Source of the DNA: Rhyzopertha dominica
Taxonomy: Eukaryota; Arthropoda; Insecta; Coleoptera; Bostrichidae
Direction of reading: 5' to 3'
Length of the DNA stretch: 64,000 nucleotides
NCBI GenBank assembly: GCA_025024175.1
Contig: QCXZ01000064.1
Location: 40,197,325 to 40,261,324 of the forward strand
Shown here: in pieces, positions 1-13,134 of the stretch
Position numbering within the stretch: position 1 is the first letter of the stretch
How the letters are laid out: each line of letters opens with the position of its first letter
The notes under the pieces: generated by a model
Seen by the model: the letters and a program-made list of their open reading frames with translations, nothing else
What the model was told of the DNA's origin: nothing
Database searches by the model: none
Translations under genes and position numbers: made by a program

Positions 1-3000
1 GTAAAGGACGCAATCTAAGACAACCTCATGTTTGCCATAATATCGTAAAATACCTATGCATCCCTATAGATTTCTCCATTGTTTATGATAGCTCTTTCAT
101 TAAGCAAGATATATCTGAAAGCCAGAAGTGGATATCTTTTATGGTTTTGTGNTTATAGCAAGAAAGTGCATCAGTATATAAGGACGAGCGATTATTCAAT
201 TTCACATATAAGATTAGCCTGTATGGAGCAAATACGTAGGAAAATTGAATACTCTTACTTATAAATAACCATTTATATCACTATTTTTAGGCACTATTGC
301 AGTTTCATCGGGAGTAAACTTCGGATATATGCTGCTGATCTAATAACTCGCTTTAGTTACAAGCTATTTATAGCACAGTTGTATGAAAATTATTTGATAC
401 TTTGCAACCTTAGTATTAAAATCTTTCATGGATAGACTTAATAGCTTAAATGCTTTACGTTCAAAATTTAACAGTAGGCTTTAGGCTATGATTTATTGTA
501 AGTAAACGGAGACAACAGCTGCTAATTACATAGGACGCATAGTTTTTGCTATAGTTTTTTGTTTGCACAGAGTTGCACTAATTGTACTATAAAATGCTTT
601 ACTGCAAAAAACACACAAATACAGAAGCACATGACATGCTGGCAGTTTATTTTCGATGTTTTGAAAATGCAGCTATTGCTTCCAGGGGCTATACGCCTGC
701 TCAGCCGTATCCTCTATTAATGTTATGTTAGATTGGTGCACTGCCAACAATGATGGACCTTTTGAGAATCATTGATAATTTTTTAGTATAGTAGTTGTAA
801 TATTGTTATGTCACTTTGTACTATTTTAGTTTAATGTTGACTGTTTTCTATAGTTCGATTTTTAATATACTACAAGAAATTTATTATATTTTATATTATT
901 GAAATGATTTAGCAACAGTAAGCAATGCTAAAACTTCCATCCATCTCTATGCAAAACGATATAAGTACTTAATTACAAGATCATATTAGTGACACTCTAA
1001 GAGTGCCAAGTTATTAACTTTGTCTGAACTGTCTAGGGAGGTACGATAAGCTAATGTGATATTAGGAGAAACAATAATGCGTTATAATACAGGATGAAAG
1101 TTGTTATTCGATAAGGTTACAAATGACAAAACAGTCATGGGCTACTGAGCTATTTACAAATATGTATCTACGAGAGCATAACTGTTTTTAAGATATATGG
1201 GTAAATATAACATTTTTTTTAACTTCTCCCGTTGTCAAAGATTTGCGCTAAGATACCTATTACGTTATTTACCATTAAATTTAAAACCATATCATCCACT
1301 TTAAAACTAGATATCATTCGTTTACTTCGTTTAAACCATACTTGACTTATGGTATTTTGAAAATTTGAAACTATCTCTCATTTTGTCGTTGTCGTGGCAA
1401 CTACAAGAAAAATATTCAAACGAAATCTGTTCAAAAGTAAACATAGATTATCATGAGTTTATTTAGGCCAAAACTGTATTGCAACTTTTTAGAGAAAGAA
1501 CCGATCCTTTGGTATGCTATACCAAATACGCACCTAGCGGCAATACTTGTTTAAAAAAAAATTACCTCAAGATTTTAGCACGATTAGTTTCCAAAATACA
1601 GCCACTGTCCAGCATCAACTATTTCCAAATTTTTCAATCTTCCTATTTAATCATGTTTTGATATATAACACAAATAGTTTTATTGTATACGGTTTTTATT
1701 CCGTCAACGTTCAGATACTTATAAATTACTAACAATTTTTACGGCTATTTTTTATATGAGGAGGTACGCATCTTTCCGTGTTGCTGAACGAACTAAGATT
1801 TTGTGATGTAAACAATTTTTTCTGAAAACGATTCAAGGAAACAGTTACGTGCAACATTGTTAGGTAGCAGATAACGCTATAAAGGACGATTCGACTAAGT
1901 GCATCAGTGTTGCTTGTAGTGTCCAGAACTATCATTTACACTGCGTGCGTTCAATAGTGTTGCGCCATCCGCATACTGTTACGTCCCCGAATCTCGCCCT
2001 CGAGCTAACAACTCCCACTAGGAAGTGTTTCGGCAATCGGATAAATGGTTTGATAGAGCGATAGGCTTCGAATATCAAATATTTCCACAAGTTCACATTT
2101 TAGCGCAGGTGTCCGGTAAGTGTTCGATGATCGATATCCCGTGAATCAAAGCGGTAGCAATTCGTACCGTGTTGACCCAACCGCAAATAGCCAATGTATT
2201 GGGTGCCACAATCACCGCTTTGGCAAATGATATGAAAAGAATTGTGCAAAACTGGGTTTATAAATCAACAGGTTGTTAAAATAGTAGAAGACATTAAGCA
2301 TTCGAGTAGTATTGTTAGAATATCATATGTACTTGACTGCGGTGATAGTGATCAAAAGCACATGAAAGTAACATAAGGCCTAACACCAGCATTCCGCAAG
2401 ACAAAGCCTTCAAAGTAGAGTTGTTTAGCTCACCCAAAACTTAAAAACGTTATGTACAATCTAAGTAATTGTTTACATGAAACATACGAGAATTGTACTT
2501 AAAATGAATCATATGTTTTAAAGTGACCTTTGAAAAAACCTAACTGNTAGTTTACGAATAACAGGCGAATGTATTACTGGTGCGAATATTATACACAAGC
2601 TTGCTTAATTTGGAATGTAAATTAATGGAATTTTTAGAGAATTCAGGTTGTACGGACTGTTATTAAAATGATAAGAATGGAATTACATCTTTTTTTTTAT
2701 TGTGACAATTTTAGCAATGTGTTTTCTATTTTAGAAAACATAGCTGAACAATATACTTCCAAATAAACACGTTGAATATTGCTTTTAGTGTATGTAATGT
2801 ATTTCTCAGTACCTCGATGACAATTCGAATTAGATTATGGGCCCATGTATGTACTAGTTCTTGTGTATTAGTAATAGTAAAAGAAGCATACTTACAGTAG
2901 ATCTGCGATAACGCAATATAATTAAAACCAACGCTGTTGACACTACTGGTAGGTATATATAACTAAAATGTCAGTACAAAAACAAGGAAATATAGTGGGC

Positions 3001-6000
3001 ACGCATAAACCGATAAACATGTTCCTTCAACTATACATAAGTTTATTTAAAAAAGTAACTTTTTTTTCAAGTGCAGTTTTATTTTTAGTGCATTTATTTT
3101 ATCAATTCCAAATCTACTTCTACAGAGTCATTCGCACTGTAACTTTGTTATATTACCCTTGTTTCATTGCTTTTTTGACTGCGATCATCGTTCCATATAG
3201 CTGTGTATCATCCTTGGATAGGAACTTTATGGCTGTATAGTTTTTACTAGCTTTACAAGCTTTCTTTCAGACCTGCATGGGTCTTAAAGTAGAAGTCACA
3301 GATGGCAAGTAAGTCATCTTGGTCTTCATCCATTGACCATCTGTTTCCAGCATTTCGTAGTAAGTTTTGATTGGGGCAGTTACATTTGGTGGCATGTAAT
3401 ATTTCTATACTATTCATCTATTCTCGGTGGTTAATTAATTTTCTAGTAGATGCTGGAAGGCATTTTTCGATAGTTTATTAAGTACTAAAAAAGTAAAACA
3501 TTAGTAAGTTCCTGTGAAAAAAAACATTTTATAAAACTAGTGCTGGAAGCTTACTGAAGTCATCTAAAGTTTTGAAAAAACCAATTTAAACTACATTATA
3601 GATTTGATTCAGATCTAAGTAAAGTTCATGGATTATNCCATTAGGATTAAAATGGTTGTTAGCCTGCCTCCAAACAAATCATCCTTTTACTACAGCATGG
3701 TACAATGTAGAGCCTGATAAACAAACTGTTAAAGGCTTGATGGAAAAGTTTTCCAAAGAGAAGGTTTTTCGTCAGAATGTATTGTTACCACATATTACAC
3801 AGAGTAACCCTAGTTAACAGACAAAAATGTTAAAATGATAACAAGTCTTTAAAGGAAAAAAGCCTAATCTTTTAGGTAGTTTAAGTGACCAAAAAGCAAC
3901 AAATACTGCCTTTGTTCACAGAATCATCGACGATCAAGACTAAAACAAACCTCTTTCAGCCATAGTAACTTGTACACCCGGCAAACTTTGTTTATTGCAT
4001 GTTATTCGGAATTTGAAAACATATAAAAATGCAATCTTAAAGATGCAAGGAACTTGTTTGATGTTAGACTTTTGATGTTTACTTTCAATCTCTTTACGAG
4101 TAAATCATTACTACTACGCAATCATCGGTGTGAAATAGAACGTTCTGGAACTATTAAAATAAAGACTAGCATTTAAGATATATTTAAGAAAACGAAGAAA
4201 TTTAAGAGAAACTAGTAGTTTTAGACCAATCGCTTAGGTATATCAGGAACTTTGTGCTTATACAAAATAACGAACTGAAACGAATAAATTTAGTCAAACC
4301 GCGAATCCGTAGTGTGTTATATACCTTCCTTTACCACTAGGAGTTCCCTTCTCAATATATTCTGAATATTTATGACGATTCCTAAAGCGGTAAATAAAAA
4401 TTCTGCTGGAATGGTCGTTAGTGTTATTGCTTATAGGATATATCCTTGGGTAATTGGCGCATTAATAATAACAACGCATTTTCAATTAGCCTGCTTGTAA
4501 AGTTCCTCTTAGTTCATTAACTTTGTTGTAGATCAACATTTGCTCCGTCATGCGTGCTACCCGCACTCATTTAGAATTCACTACGGCAGGCCAATTACAA
4601 AAGAATTCATTCATTCAATCTACCAGTTTTACAGGTATGTTTGTAGTGAATGTTATTGCTTCAATTTATTGTAGCATGAGATGTCAATAATTCATTACTA
4701 ACTTAACAGATTAATAAAAGTTTTAGTAATATATGCTTTTAAAAGAGGGTGCAGTAAGTACCTACATAGTTTTAACTACTTTTCCAAGCTAAACAATTTT
4801 TAAAATAAAATTTCGCATTTCAAGATTCTTTTTGACAACTAAATTAACGTTAGACTTGTGACAATTTAACATTAGGCGTAGGTTTCCAAAAATACCTTAA
4901 TTTAGCATTTTTGCATTCCTTTCAGTATAAAAATTGTTATATGAGCAAACAAGTAAATAGAAAATATTCCCTGGTCTTGTTGTATAGAGCACCTTTCTTT
5001 TTCTGGGCTACATAATGAACAATATCAGCACATCAGCTGACGAAAAGAACCGAATCGCACACAGTTTTGCTAAATCGCTACGTCATGCTCTAGTGCGACA
5101 AAGTTTTTTGGTAGCTTCATTGAAACACCTGCGAAACTGAATCTCAATAAATTTATGGACACAACCGCACTGGACCCGCAACTTTTTTGCCACCTTGGCA
5201 TTTTAATCAATCCATTAAAGTATTACAGCCAACAGTTATAGTGGCCAATTAAAATTTTCGTTTTGTTGGCTTTTGTTCCTCTCTCGTGAAATACCACAAC
5301 GCCAGTTTTCGTATCGGTTGTATCATGAGTACTACATTTCAATTCAATTGAGCAACGAACGTCTGAAATGGCACGAATGGGACCGTTTAGAATTTGTATC
5401 TTACCTGTAACAGTCTAACGTTACACAAAACAGATATCGATATTTATGTGTATGTACAAGGTCTAAAATTGGGGCTGAAATTAAATTATTATAAAACGAA
5501 CAATAGTTAATTAATTAAACTGCACTGATGAGCTGTAATGACAGCGAAATAGAACTATCTGCAGTTGGTTGAGGTGTAGACAGCACAGCATAGACATGCA
5601 TTTTAACACTTCAACAGTGTTTTGCTACAGCCACTAGAAAACATTAAATGTGATGGAAAAATACGAAACGAATATAGCAAACGATCAAATTTAAAATAAT
5701 CGTACACTAATAATGTTTTTGTATTTAGTTAGTTAAAGACAACGCAGGCACCTAACTTCAACTTTTGCTTTGCAACGATGCTCTCTATTTTGTTATTTCG
5801 ACTTCAGGTTCTGTGGCAGTGATANCACANTCGGCCAATGGTAGTATTGTCAGGTACAAAAAAATCGTAGCGGTAAATCCACAATGTAGAGTTAGAACAG
5901 CCATAAACTATTGGTAATTAGCTGGTGTAAAGCTTTTTGAACATAATGAACTTCATTTATTATGAATGAATCATGCATTTTTAATATTTTTGGAAGACGA

Positions 6001-6120
6001 ATCACCAGAGCAGGTAAGTTTTAAATTTGCCTCGGTCGCTGAAATCTGGTTCAAGTTGAATAATAAAAAGTAACAAATGACACATCATGTGGTCGAACTG
6101 TCCTAGTGGTAAGCAAAGTT
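1..6120. other. AT-rich intergenic DNA, no recognisable gene
   Basis: I see no conserved protein motif, long open frame or structured repeat here. The longest open stretch (about 2968-3240, +) encodes 90 very hydrophobic residues in AT-rich DNA, has no family resemblance and could be chance. Around 3690-3830 a short + frame reads like protein (residues WYNVEPDKQTVKGLMEKF) but I could not assign it. Isolated N bases occur near 152, 2547 and 3637. Confidence 0.5.
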
Positions 6121-6129
6121 CTTGATGGT

Positions 6130-6330
6130 TGCAGCAATTACTGAAGTGTTCTGCCTTCTGCCCATGCTATCTCAAACGTATTTTCTATTGGCCACAAGTC
6201 AGAAGATCTAGCAGGGAAATCCAAATCCTCTATACCAGCAACTTGTAAAAGGTTGCATGGGCTGTATGCGGCCTGGCGGTTTCTTGTTGTGAAAGTTGTT
6301 TGAGATAGCCTCAACATATGGTCTGTGTCA
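6130..6330 (-). pseudogene. Tc1-like transposase C-terminal fragment
   Basis: The minus strand carries residues FPARSSDLWPIEN, closely matching the Tc1-family signature W-P-A-R-S-P-D-L-N-P-I-E that holds the third catalytic acidic residue of the DDE transposase. It is preceded by residues NLLQVAGIEDLD, the usual spacing for Tc1 proteins. Tc1 transposases cut and paste DNA at TA sites and are normally about 340 aa. Only about 60 residues remain, the conserved W is F and the N before P is W. No DNA-binding domain or inverted repeats were found nearby, so this is a fragment of a dead copy. Confidence 0.7.
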
Positions 6331-6399
6331 GTGTCGTTTTGTTCTCTTGAAGTTTCCTTTACAGAATTCCTAATTATAAAGGTTTGTTTGCAATTCATA

Positions 6400-7559
6400 C
6401 AAGCACCTCAAACTTCTTTCGTTTCGTGTAGCTTTTACCAGTGAATCAATTTCAGCCAACTTATTTGAAATCCATGGTAAATTATTCGCCGGAACTCTAG
6501 TATTTCGAATATATAGGCTTTCTATCAATGATTCATGCATCGAGGGCGCTTATGGAAATTATCGATTAAATCAGTCTGTCGATTTTTCAATTATTTGATA
6601 TACTTTAATATAAGAAAACTCTTGGGAGTGTTTATTTTCAACATATTCTGTAGTGTTTTGTGGGATAATCAACTTTAAGGTTTCAGAAATATCACATTTC
6701 GGAGCTTTGGGGTGACTTTCATCTGCAACCTTCAGTACCATCGCCGTGCATATTGTAGCTTGGCAGCAGTTACAAAAAGACGGCACAAAGAATTCAGAAA
6801 TCAACGCCGCCTGCCTTGCATGAATCATTTATAGAAGCCCTGTAGAAGCAAACCTTCATTGGAATACGCAGGGGACTACCCAGGAATCTTCTACACTTGC
6901 GGGCCAAAACAAGTCAGCCGATGCACCAAGGTTATTTATCTATCCATTTTGTCTTGTAATATTGACCTTGCCAGATTGTTTGGCAAATTTGCAGGAAGAT
7001 TGTTGATATGTTTACTTCACTCCTGATGTTATAGTGCGTGTCTGTCTGTTTACTTCCGGAACTTCCGTTGTATGTCTATTTACGACTTAATTTATTTAAC
7101 TTTTTATTAAGTGATAACGTATATCGACATTTACTCGGATTACGTTGATCGTGTAGCATTCGAGGTTGTAGAAGAAATTCGGAGCAGATAACTACCCCCA
7201 TAAATTAACTTGTAAAGATTATCTGAAATCTAGTATATGTTTCATTATAGTCCGTTTTTTTTCGCTTTTACTTTTGCCCTCGATTTCGTTTTGCTTTAGA
7301 ATAAAATTACTGTATGGTTGCATTGTTGTTTTATTGGTTAAGTTTCGCGTGAGTTACTGTTAATATCGTCGTCAATTTTTCCTTGCTCTGTATGTTTGCG
7401 TATATTTTTATACTCTGCATACCTTTTATGGACTAAGTAAGTTTGTTTTGGATCAAATCTAGTATTCGTCATATCTGTAGGAAAGGTTTGATACCTTAGG
7501 TAGTTGTCTAGGTGAAAATCCTAAGTTTACCAATGCCTGTGATCAAGAGATTCTAGCGA
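6400..7559. other. Intergenic, nothing assigned
   Basis: An 85-codon minus-strand open frame (6571-6828) has a cysteine-rich patch (SFCNCCQATICTAMVLK). A weakly similar residue pattern occurs in another minus frame at 22.0-22.4 kb. I do not recognise a family and do not call it a gene. Confidence 0.4.
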
Positions 7560-7599
7560 TGACATAATTTCCTTGGTGGATGCTGAAGAAAAAATTAAG

Positions 7600-8660
7600 T
7601 ACAAGTCTTATTCAGTTTCCCACATTGCTTTCCAATAGCCCTCCCCTATGCCACTCATAACCTGCCTTGTGCCTCTATATATGGCTTTCCTCTAAAACCT
7701 GCTCAGAAGATTAACATCCTGTCTACCTACATCATACCGCGATTCATCTACTCCTACCAAAATCCAAAAGTGAACAGGAGGTTGCTAACATTGGTTGATA
7801 CAGGGATACGCCGTTTGGAGGAAATGTCACTACACCTCCCGGCACAAACACTGGAATGTCTTCATATATATATACTCATAAGAGTAGTGGACTTCACTTC
7901 TCATTAAGAGTTCCATCCATTCTCCTATCAAGGATGGAAAAATTGTCTCAGCATATCATGATCCCTATATCATAACAGCACTCACATATGTATGGACAAA
8001 CAGCGTTTGTTGGAGTTTACAGGTGAATTTGGTATAAGTAAGGTAAAGCAGCGCACCTATTAACAAAAAAAAAATTGACTTATTGGTCTGGAAAGAATTA
8101 TTTCTCTGTAATGCAGCTAAGGCCCAACACGCTACATATACTAAGAGGGCTGCACAGCGTGAAACTAAGGCCCGAAGACAGATAATGCCGTGCCGGTTAT
8201 CAGCGTATTGAAACGCTTCCGCATGTGCTTTGACGCTGCCCATCCATGCACCCACTATGAAAGGATAAAGAGATATGAGCATGTCGTCAGTAAAGTAAAC
8301 ATCGGGGTTACGCTTCGTATATAGAACCCTGTATAACGAAAGGGTGGCCACTCCATAAACTGGAAAACTCCCAAACCCCATAAAAGGTTAAAACATCAAA
8401 AACTCAAAACAGGGTTTGGGTTTGACAGAAAGGGTTCTAAGTTTTGAAAGCAATACCAAAGTAATCGGTAGACCACTTGGAGGTGATGACGTTGGTTACA
8501 GGAATTCGTGAATGGTGGTGCCTCCTTAACAATAACTTTGTAAGAACCATTCGCCTTAAAAAAGAACTACCCCAGATATCGTTGCAGGAGTGCTGCTAGG
8601 CAGTGTTATGGTGTACGGCTGTTTTCCTGCCTTGTGGGGTGCAAATTGCTATATACAATT
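7600..8660 (+). pseudogene. R2-like non-LTR retrotransposon relic (C-terminal part)
   Basis: A + frame from about 7680 to 7905 reads PLKPAQKINILSTYIIPRF, then a region with LLTLVDTGIRRLEEMSLHLP. This is the arrangement after the RT domain of R2-like polyproteins (PLKP-Q-K...L...IPR...D..IR...LHLP). About 8200-8360 gives THYERIKRYEHVVSKV, resembling the region after the C-terminal zinc knuckle. About 8490-8600 gives GIREWWCLLNNNFVRTIRLK, resembling the extreme C-terminus (G-x-R-G-x-W...N...L-G-L). Several stops and frameshifts separate the blocks. R2 elements usually insert in 28S rDNA, but no rDNA is visible here, so this is probably a non-rDNA relative or a displaced fragment. RT catalytic motifs were not found. 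Confidence 0.6.
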
Positions 8661-8989
8661 TAATTTATTTATTCATTTAATGTGAATTTAATTATGAAAG
8701 CACATAATAGTCATAATTAGTATTGTCCACTACGATTGTGTGACGCGTTTTTATTCGAAACTGTCTATGTACATTAGTGTATCATTTACACCGCCACGAG
8801 CGAGGATTGATCGGTACTGTACTTTCTTTTGAATAAACGTTTTCTATCTGTTTGTCTGTCCATCGACCCAGGCTAAGTGTTGGTGAGATTATTTGTGTTA
8901 CAACTATTTAAATCTTAAAATATTAGTGACAGGTTGTCGACTAGAGAGATACTATCAGGCTGTTAAACCACCTCTGATGAACATTGAAC
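8661..8989. other. Short AT-rich spacer between two retroelement relics
   Basis: AT-rich sequence following the R2-like relic, possibly part of its 3' untranslated tail. No motif was recognised. Confidence 0.4.
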
Positions 8990-9560
8990 ATCAGAGGAGA
9001 CCTACTTCCACTGCCACAAGTAACCTGTCACAGATTTTTGTTTGCTTAGCGTTTCTCTCATCATACAATCTCCTTCTTTCTTGAACCAACAAATGAATGG
9101 GAGGGATTTCCGACAGCACGCACAGAGCCGGGTATTTTCCATGAGCATGGTAAGTTGTCTTATAATTTCCATACTTTTAATTTCTATTTGTCTTATGTGT
9201 TGCGTCATAGACATGTTCCTGTTTAATGCCACTCCCAGGTATTTAATGTTATCTGACGCACACACTTGATACTAAATTCTTTGAGGTAATGGCTTCCCTT
9301 TAATATTACTGACTAGGCCTTATTCTGAACCACCTTCATGTTATTCATACTCACCCAGCGTAAAACGTTGCTTATTAAATCATTAACAAGATATTCAAGT
9401 AATTATTCTGTTTTGCAGTAATTACCATTGCCAAATCATCCCCATATCCAATAAGAAATACTCCTTGAAGCACCATAATGCTCAAAACCGAGTCTAAAAT
9501 AGGTTCCATCGTGTTGATGGGGCCCAGGGAAGCCAGCAAGCCACCTCTAATTCACCTCGA
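8990..9560 (-). pseudogene. R1-like non-LTR retrotransposon RT relic
   Basis: The minus strand reads GVFLIGYGDDLAMVITAK, matching RT block C of R1-type elements with YGDD in place of the usual FADD/YADD (codons at 9429-9446). Just upstream a degraded block LLASLGPI stands where G-x-P-Q-G-S-x-L-G-P is expected. Downstream, 9002-9265 reads NIKYLGVALNRNMSMTQHI, the conserved 'KYLGV-L-D' block after the palm, then an NTRL...RKSLP segment typical of the R1 connection. Stops and frameshifts lie between the blocks. It is a dead fragment of a polyprotein usually over 1000 aa. Similarity to R1 is judged from motif wording only. Confidence 0.65.
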
Positions 9561-10900
9561 TCGCCGACCATAAGTGTTCTATCCGAGAATTATGATCCAA
9601 GTGAATCCTTATTCTCCGCCATGTTTATGGATTTGCGATCTTGCCTAGTAATTTTAAGGGCCGCATTGCCTTTGTGTCTATGAACCAGTTACCACCTATC
9701 ATTGTTTTCAGATTAGCTTCTAAAATTATAGTAATATCTGAATGTCTCTCGCGAATAGTTTGTTGAGCCGTCCTATTTAATTCTATCTATGCTGTCTCCA
9801 ACATTTTGTACATTATTGCTTATGTTTGCGTTATTACTACTATTTATAGTGACCATAATTACAAACTGATTTACCCACTATACTTTACATCTTTTTTTCA
9901 AACACTCTTAAAATGGTGGGACTGCCACGTATTCAATGTTTGCTGTTTTGCCGTCCATCGTGATCTGGTCATTACGTCTTTGAAAACTGGGCATTGTGCA
10001 GATCCATACCTATGTTCTGCGCCTTAAGATACTATACATCGAGATGGTCTAATGCAGTTTTTGCTACATGACCCTCTAGCCCGCAGAACGGTCAGGGCCA
10101 TTGCAATCGTATGATTTATGATCATATGACCATCTACTCGAGTTAATCCGTTTTCAGCTGAGCATCGAGCCAGATCCATCATAAGAGCTTCCCCAAATAG
10201 AATTTTATTATCTCTGCCAAACAGACCTAGATCTCTGATTTTGCATTGCGCTTTATCCCAGTCAATTTTGGTTTTTATTGCATTTATTCTTTTTGGCTGC
10301 GAGTTTATATGTTACGTATTCTAATGCCTCCTTGTTTTTATCTCAGCTGATTAACAATTTCCTCTCTATAGCACTGGAAAAATTTCTAATAGCCGCACTG
10401 CCGGAGGTGTCCCTTATGCCTGATTGAACCTTACATTGGACCTCCGTATAGTTCTGTAGATTGCTCTCTACCAACTAGTCCGTAAGTTTTACTTTCTCTT
10501 TCGCTGAGTCAATCATTGTCACGCCTTTTCATTGAGTCTATGTTCTTATTTCTACTCCAAGATCGCAATCCCCCTAAACACATTTTACTAGTTTCACAAG
10601 TAACGACAGCTACTTCCCAAAAGATTAATCATATCCTTATTTCTATAGTGGTATCTTGAAAAACCGTGGCAGTAATTTTTTCTGAGCTTATTTGCAGGAA
10701 TATGGCTGAATGGCTTTTTTATTTTCCTGTTTATATGTTGTTATACTCAACATTTTTTCAATCTAATAGAGATTATCGCTCCATGTCATTCTTTCCACAT
10801 CTTTGAAATTTTGCCCGGAGTTTATTCCTTGCAAGGTCATCAATGTTTTACCGTATGAAATAATTTGGGTGCAAGCTTCTGTTTCTCCATAAGTGATGTT
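9561..10900 (-). other. Possible 5'/ORF1 portion of the R1-like relic
   Basis: Minus-strand frames show a zinc-knuckle-like string (CGLEGHVAKTA, near 10060-10090) and, upstream at about 10380-10560, a polar helix-like stretch (MIDSAKEKVKLTD...NLQNYTEVQCKVQ) that would suit the coiled-coil region of a non-LTR ORF1. The order is consistent with ORF1 upstream of the RT relic at 9.0-9.5 kb. The motifs are weak and broken by stops, so the link is inference. Confidence 0.25.
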
Positions 10901-12650
10901 TGGGTTTCCATATGTGTAACTATTACATGATTTTTTCTGAGGTAAAACCTAAATGACCTAAGTAAAAGTTATAATTAGCTATCTCAGACTCTGACATACC
11001 TATCGCTCTGACACGAAATGCCGCCTTGACCGGTACTTAACTTAACTAGACTAACCGACAAATGTTTTGCCCCAGGCAATTATCGCGCGCACTAATGTCA
11101 CACAGACATACTCACAATTTAAACTAACATTAAAAATGGCTTCCAGAACTTACAGAATCTAAGGCGAAGCAGTCACAAACACCAGTAGGCGTAGAAAAAT
11201 ACTTTCCACGACGAGTACTGCCTTCAGTTCTAAATAAATAGCACTATTTTGCAGTTTTTATTTTGTACTATTTTGATAATCGTTAAGCAGAATCTGGACT
11301 CATAACTGAAGCAGATAAAGTTCCATTCTACGCCCCAGTTCAATCTGACTTGAAACTATTCAACGCGTCGAGCTTTGTGCAGCGGAGTCAGTAGTAGCGC
11401 CCGAAACGGGCTCTAACATAAAGTGTCATAGCTTGTACCCTCCGATTAACAGTTTGTCGAGAAACCACGCATTCTGTTGCTGTAACAAATGCATCCTCAA
11501 CTTGCCGTAAATTACAGCGACCTTTATCTACGCAAGCAGTCTGTTCCTTTTTTCTTGACCACCCTGAATGATCCGGTGCTTCCTCTTGTTCCCGTTAAGA
11601 ATTGGAATGTAGTGANAGTTTAGTTTTACCTGTCAATCAATTAATTTCCCTTTTTTTCGGACCATTGTATATTTTTCACGAAAAGTTTGTCTTACTTGTG
11701 TAATTGTAGAATGAATTACAGTTATCCTAGACAGGCTCAGGGGAATTCTATAGTACCTCAGGACACTGCACCATGCCCGCCCTCGTTATTATATCACTAT
11801 TCCTTTGAGAAAATCGAAATTGCTTTTGGCAGGAGTAATAGAAAAATATATTTCTACATTGGCCCCGCAAGGTTACAATCTACATATCAACATGCACTTG
11901 AAGTGCTAGGCGACTTCGCTTGCCTTTTCCGCAGCTGTCCGAATAACAGGGATCTAGAGGGCCGTAACGTCGCCTTAATCATTAAAGTTTTTGAGTTTAC
12001 TGCAACGGAACCATTCGCTAGATTTCCTAGTGAATTCCTGCGCAGGGGCAGGAATTTTACGGCTTCCGACTTGCTGTGTCCCGTAAAACGGATATCGGAG
12101 CAACGTAAGAATTTCAGATGTACAACGAACGAAATTAAAATTTTATGATGTAAATACTGCCGGGGATTTTTCTCAAGTTTTATGTTTCTGTGTTTGTGCT
12201 ACCCTTAAAGACTAGGTCTAATTTCATTACGGCATTTACGCTTCATAAAGTCAGAATAAAGTTCTCGGTACGTTCAGCACTGAGGAACATTTCGTTATAT
12301 CTGCATTGAGCATTACAAACAAATTTGTAGGAAGCACAAAGAACACAAAGTTAATAGTGGTCCTAAATGTTTTAATGACGCTAGGAATCAGAATCAACCT
12401 GATATGGGACGCTAAGGTAAAATTTTCCATTCTGGAGTATAACATAAATCCAGCACGGTGGAAAATTTTGAAAGTTTATTTATCAGTTGTTGGAAAAATT
12501 GAGTAGCACACATTAGTTTTTATTTAATAAAGCTTTTCTTCTCGATTGGATACATGTCAAAAAATCGTGACTGGTTATATAGGGTACTCTGATATAATTT
12601 TATTCGTCAAAACGGTTATGAATAGGGAAGGAATGTTTGGAAGATAACGT
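10901..12650. other. Intergenic with one unexplained 153-codon open frame
   Basis: The + frame 11687-12148 is open for 153 codons and is less AT-rich than its surroundings. Its product has basic and aromatic patches (for example FGRSNRKIYFYIGPARLQ) but no motif I can place. It starts inside a long run of unmatched DNA and has no clear splice signals. It could be an old repeat, a single exon or chance. Nothing else in this stretch is recognisable. Confidence 0.3.
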
Positions 12651-12658
12651 GAAAGCAG

Positions 12659-13134
12659 AAACAATGGTGGATGTATGCTCTCGCTAAGGATCAGTTACTT
12701 GGAGGATCGGCACTTGAAGGTAAAGGAAATTTAATCAACCTAGCGTCTATCTACATAAAATTGGTAAAATTCTTACATAAATTGTTTCTCCGGGTAATCA
12801 TGTGATTCGTTTCAGTGATTCTAATTGGCTGCGAAGCCATAAAATTATTGCTCACAATGTCATCCACAATCTTCATGGGTCTAGTTCAGAAGGTACTGGG
12901 TCCTGCACAGGGCACTATCAATAAAACAGTAGATTTTGTTCACCTAATTGCGAAATTTTCTGGTAAGTACATCAGTTATTTTACTACTAGTACACTTGTG
13001 CCTATAACTATTGGGTTTCGTTAATAACATTGCAGTTAGCTCTCATTAGCTAACTTATTCTGCCGTTTTAGGCCTACACGTGCAAAGACGTTCGTTAAAT
13101 ATTGTTATCAAAAGTTCGGTAGCATTACAATAAA
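12659..13134 (+). CDS. Candidate small spliced gene with a hydrophobic product
   Basis: Three blocks joined by canonical splice signals keep one reading frame. Block 1 is 12659-12719 (KQWWMYALAKDQLLGGSALE), with donor GTAAAG at 12720. Block 2 is 12816-12962, preceded by TTCGTTTCAG and followed by GTAAGTAC; its 147 bp are exactly 49 codons and encode a hydrophobic segment including IKLLLTMSSTIFMGLVQKVL. A third block can start after TTTTAG near 13072 and ends in TAA near 13132, followed closely by AATAAA. Phases agree at both junctions (1 and 1). Upstream of block 1 the frame is closed by TGA near 12645, so any start codon must lie in an earlier exon I did not find. I do not recognise the protein. 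The splice model is inference from sequence signals only. Confidence 0.3.

Noticed and set aside
2968..3240. 90-codon hydrophobic open frame
   Set aside because: Very AT-rich, Phe/Tyr/Leu-heavy and without motif; typical of chance frames in such DNA.
3690..3880. Protein-like + reading with WYNVEPDKQTVKGLMEKF
   Set aside because: Not assignable to any family, and no supporting motif nearby.
7965..8381. 138-codon minus-strand open frame with three hydrophobic segments, resembling a small membrane protein
   Set aside because: It lies antisense to the R2-like relic, whose + strand reading (THYERIKRYEHVVSKV) explains the sequence better.
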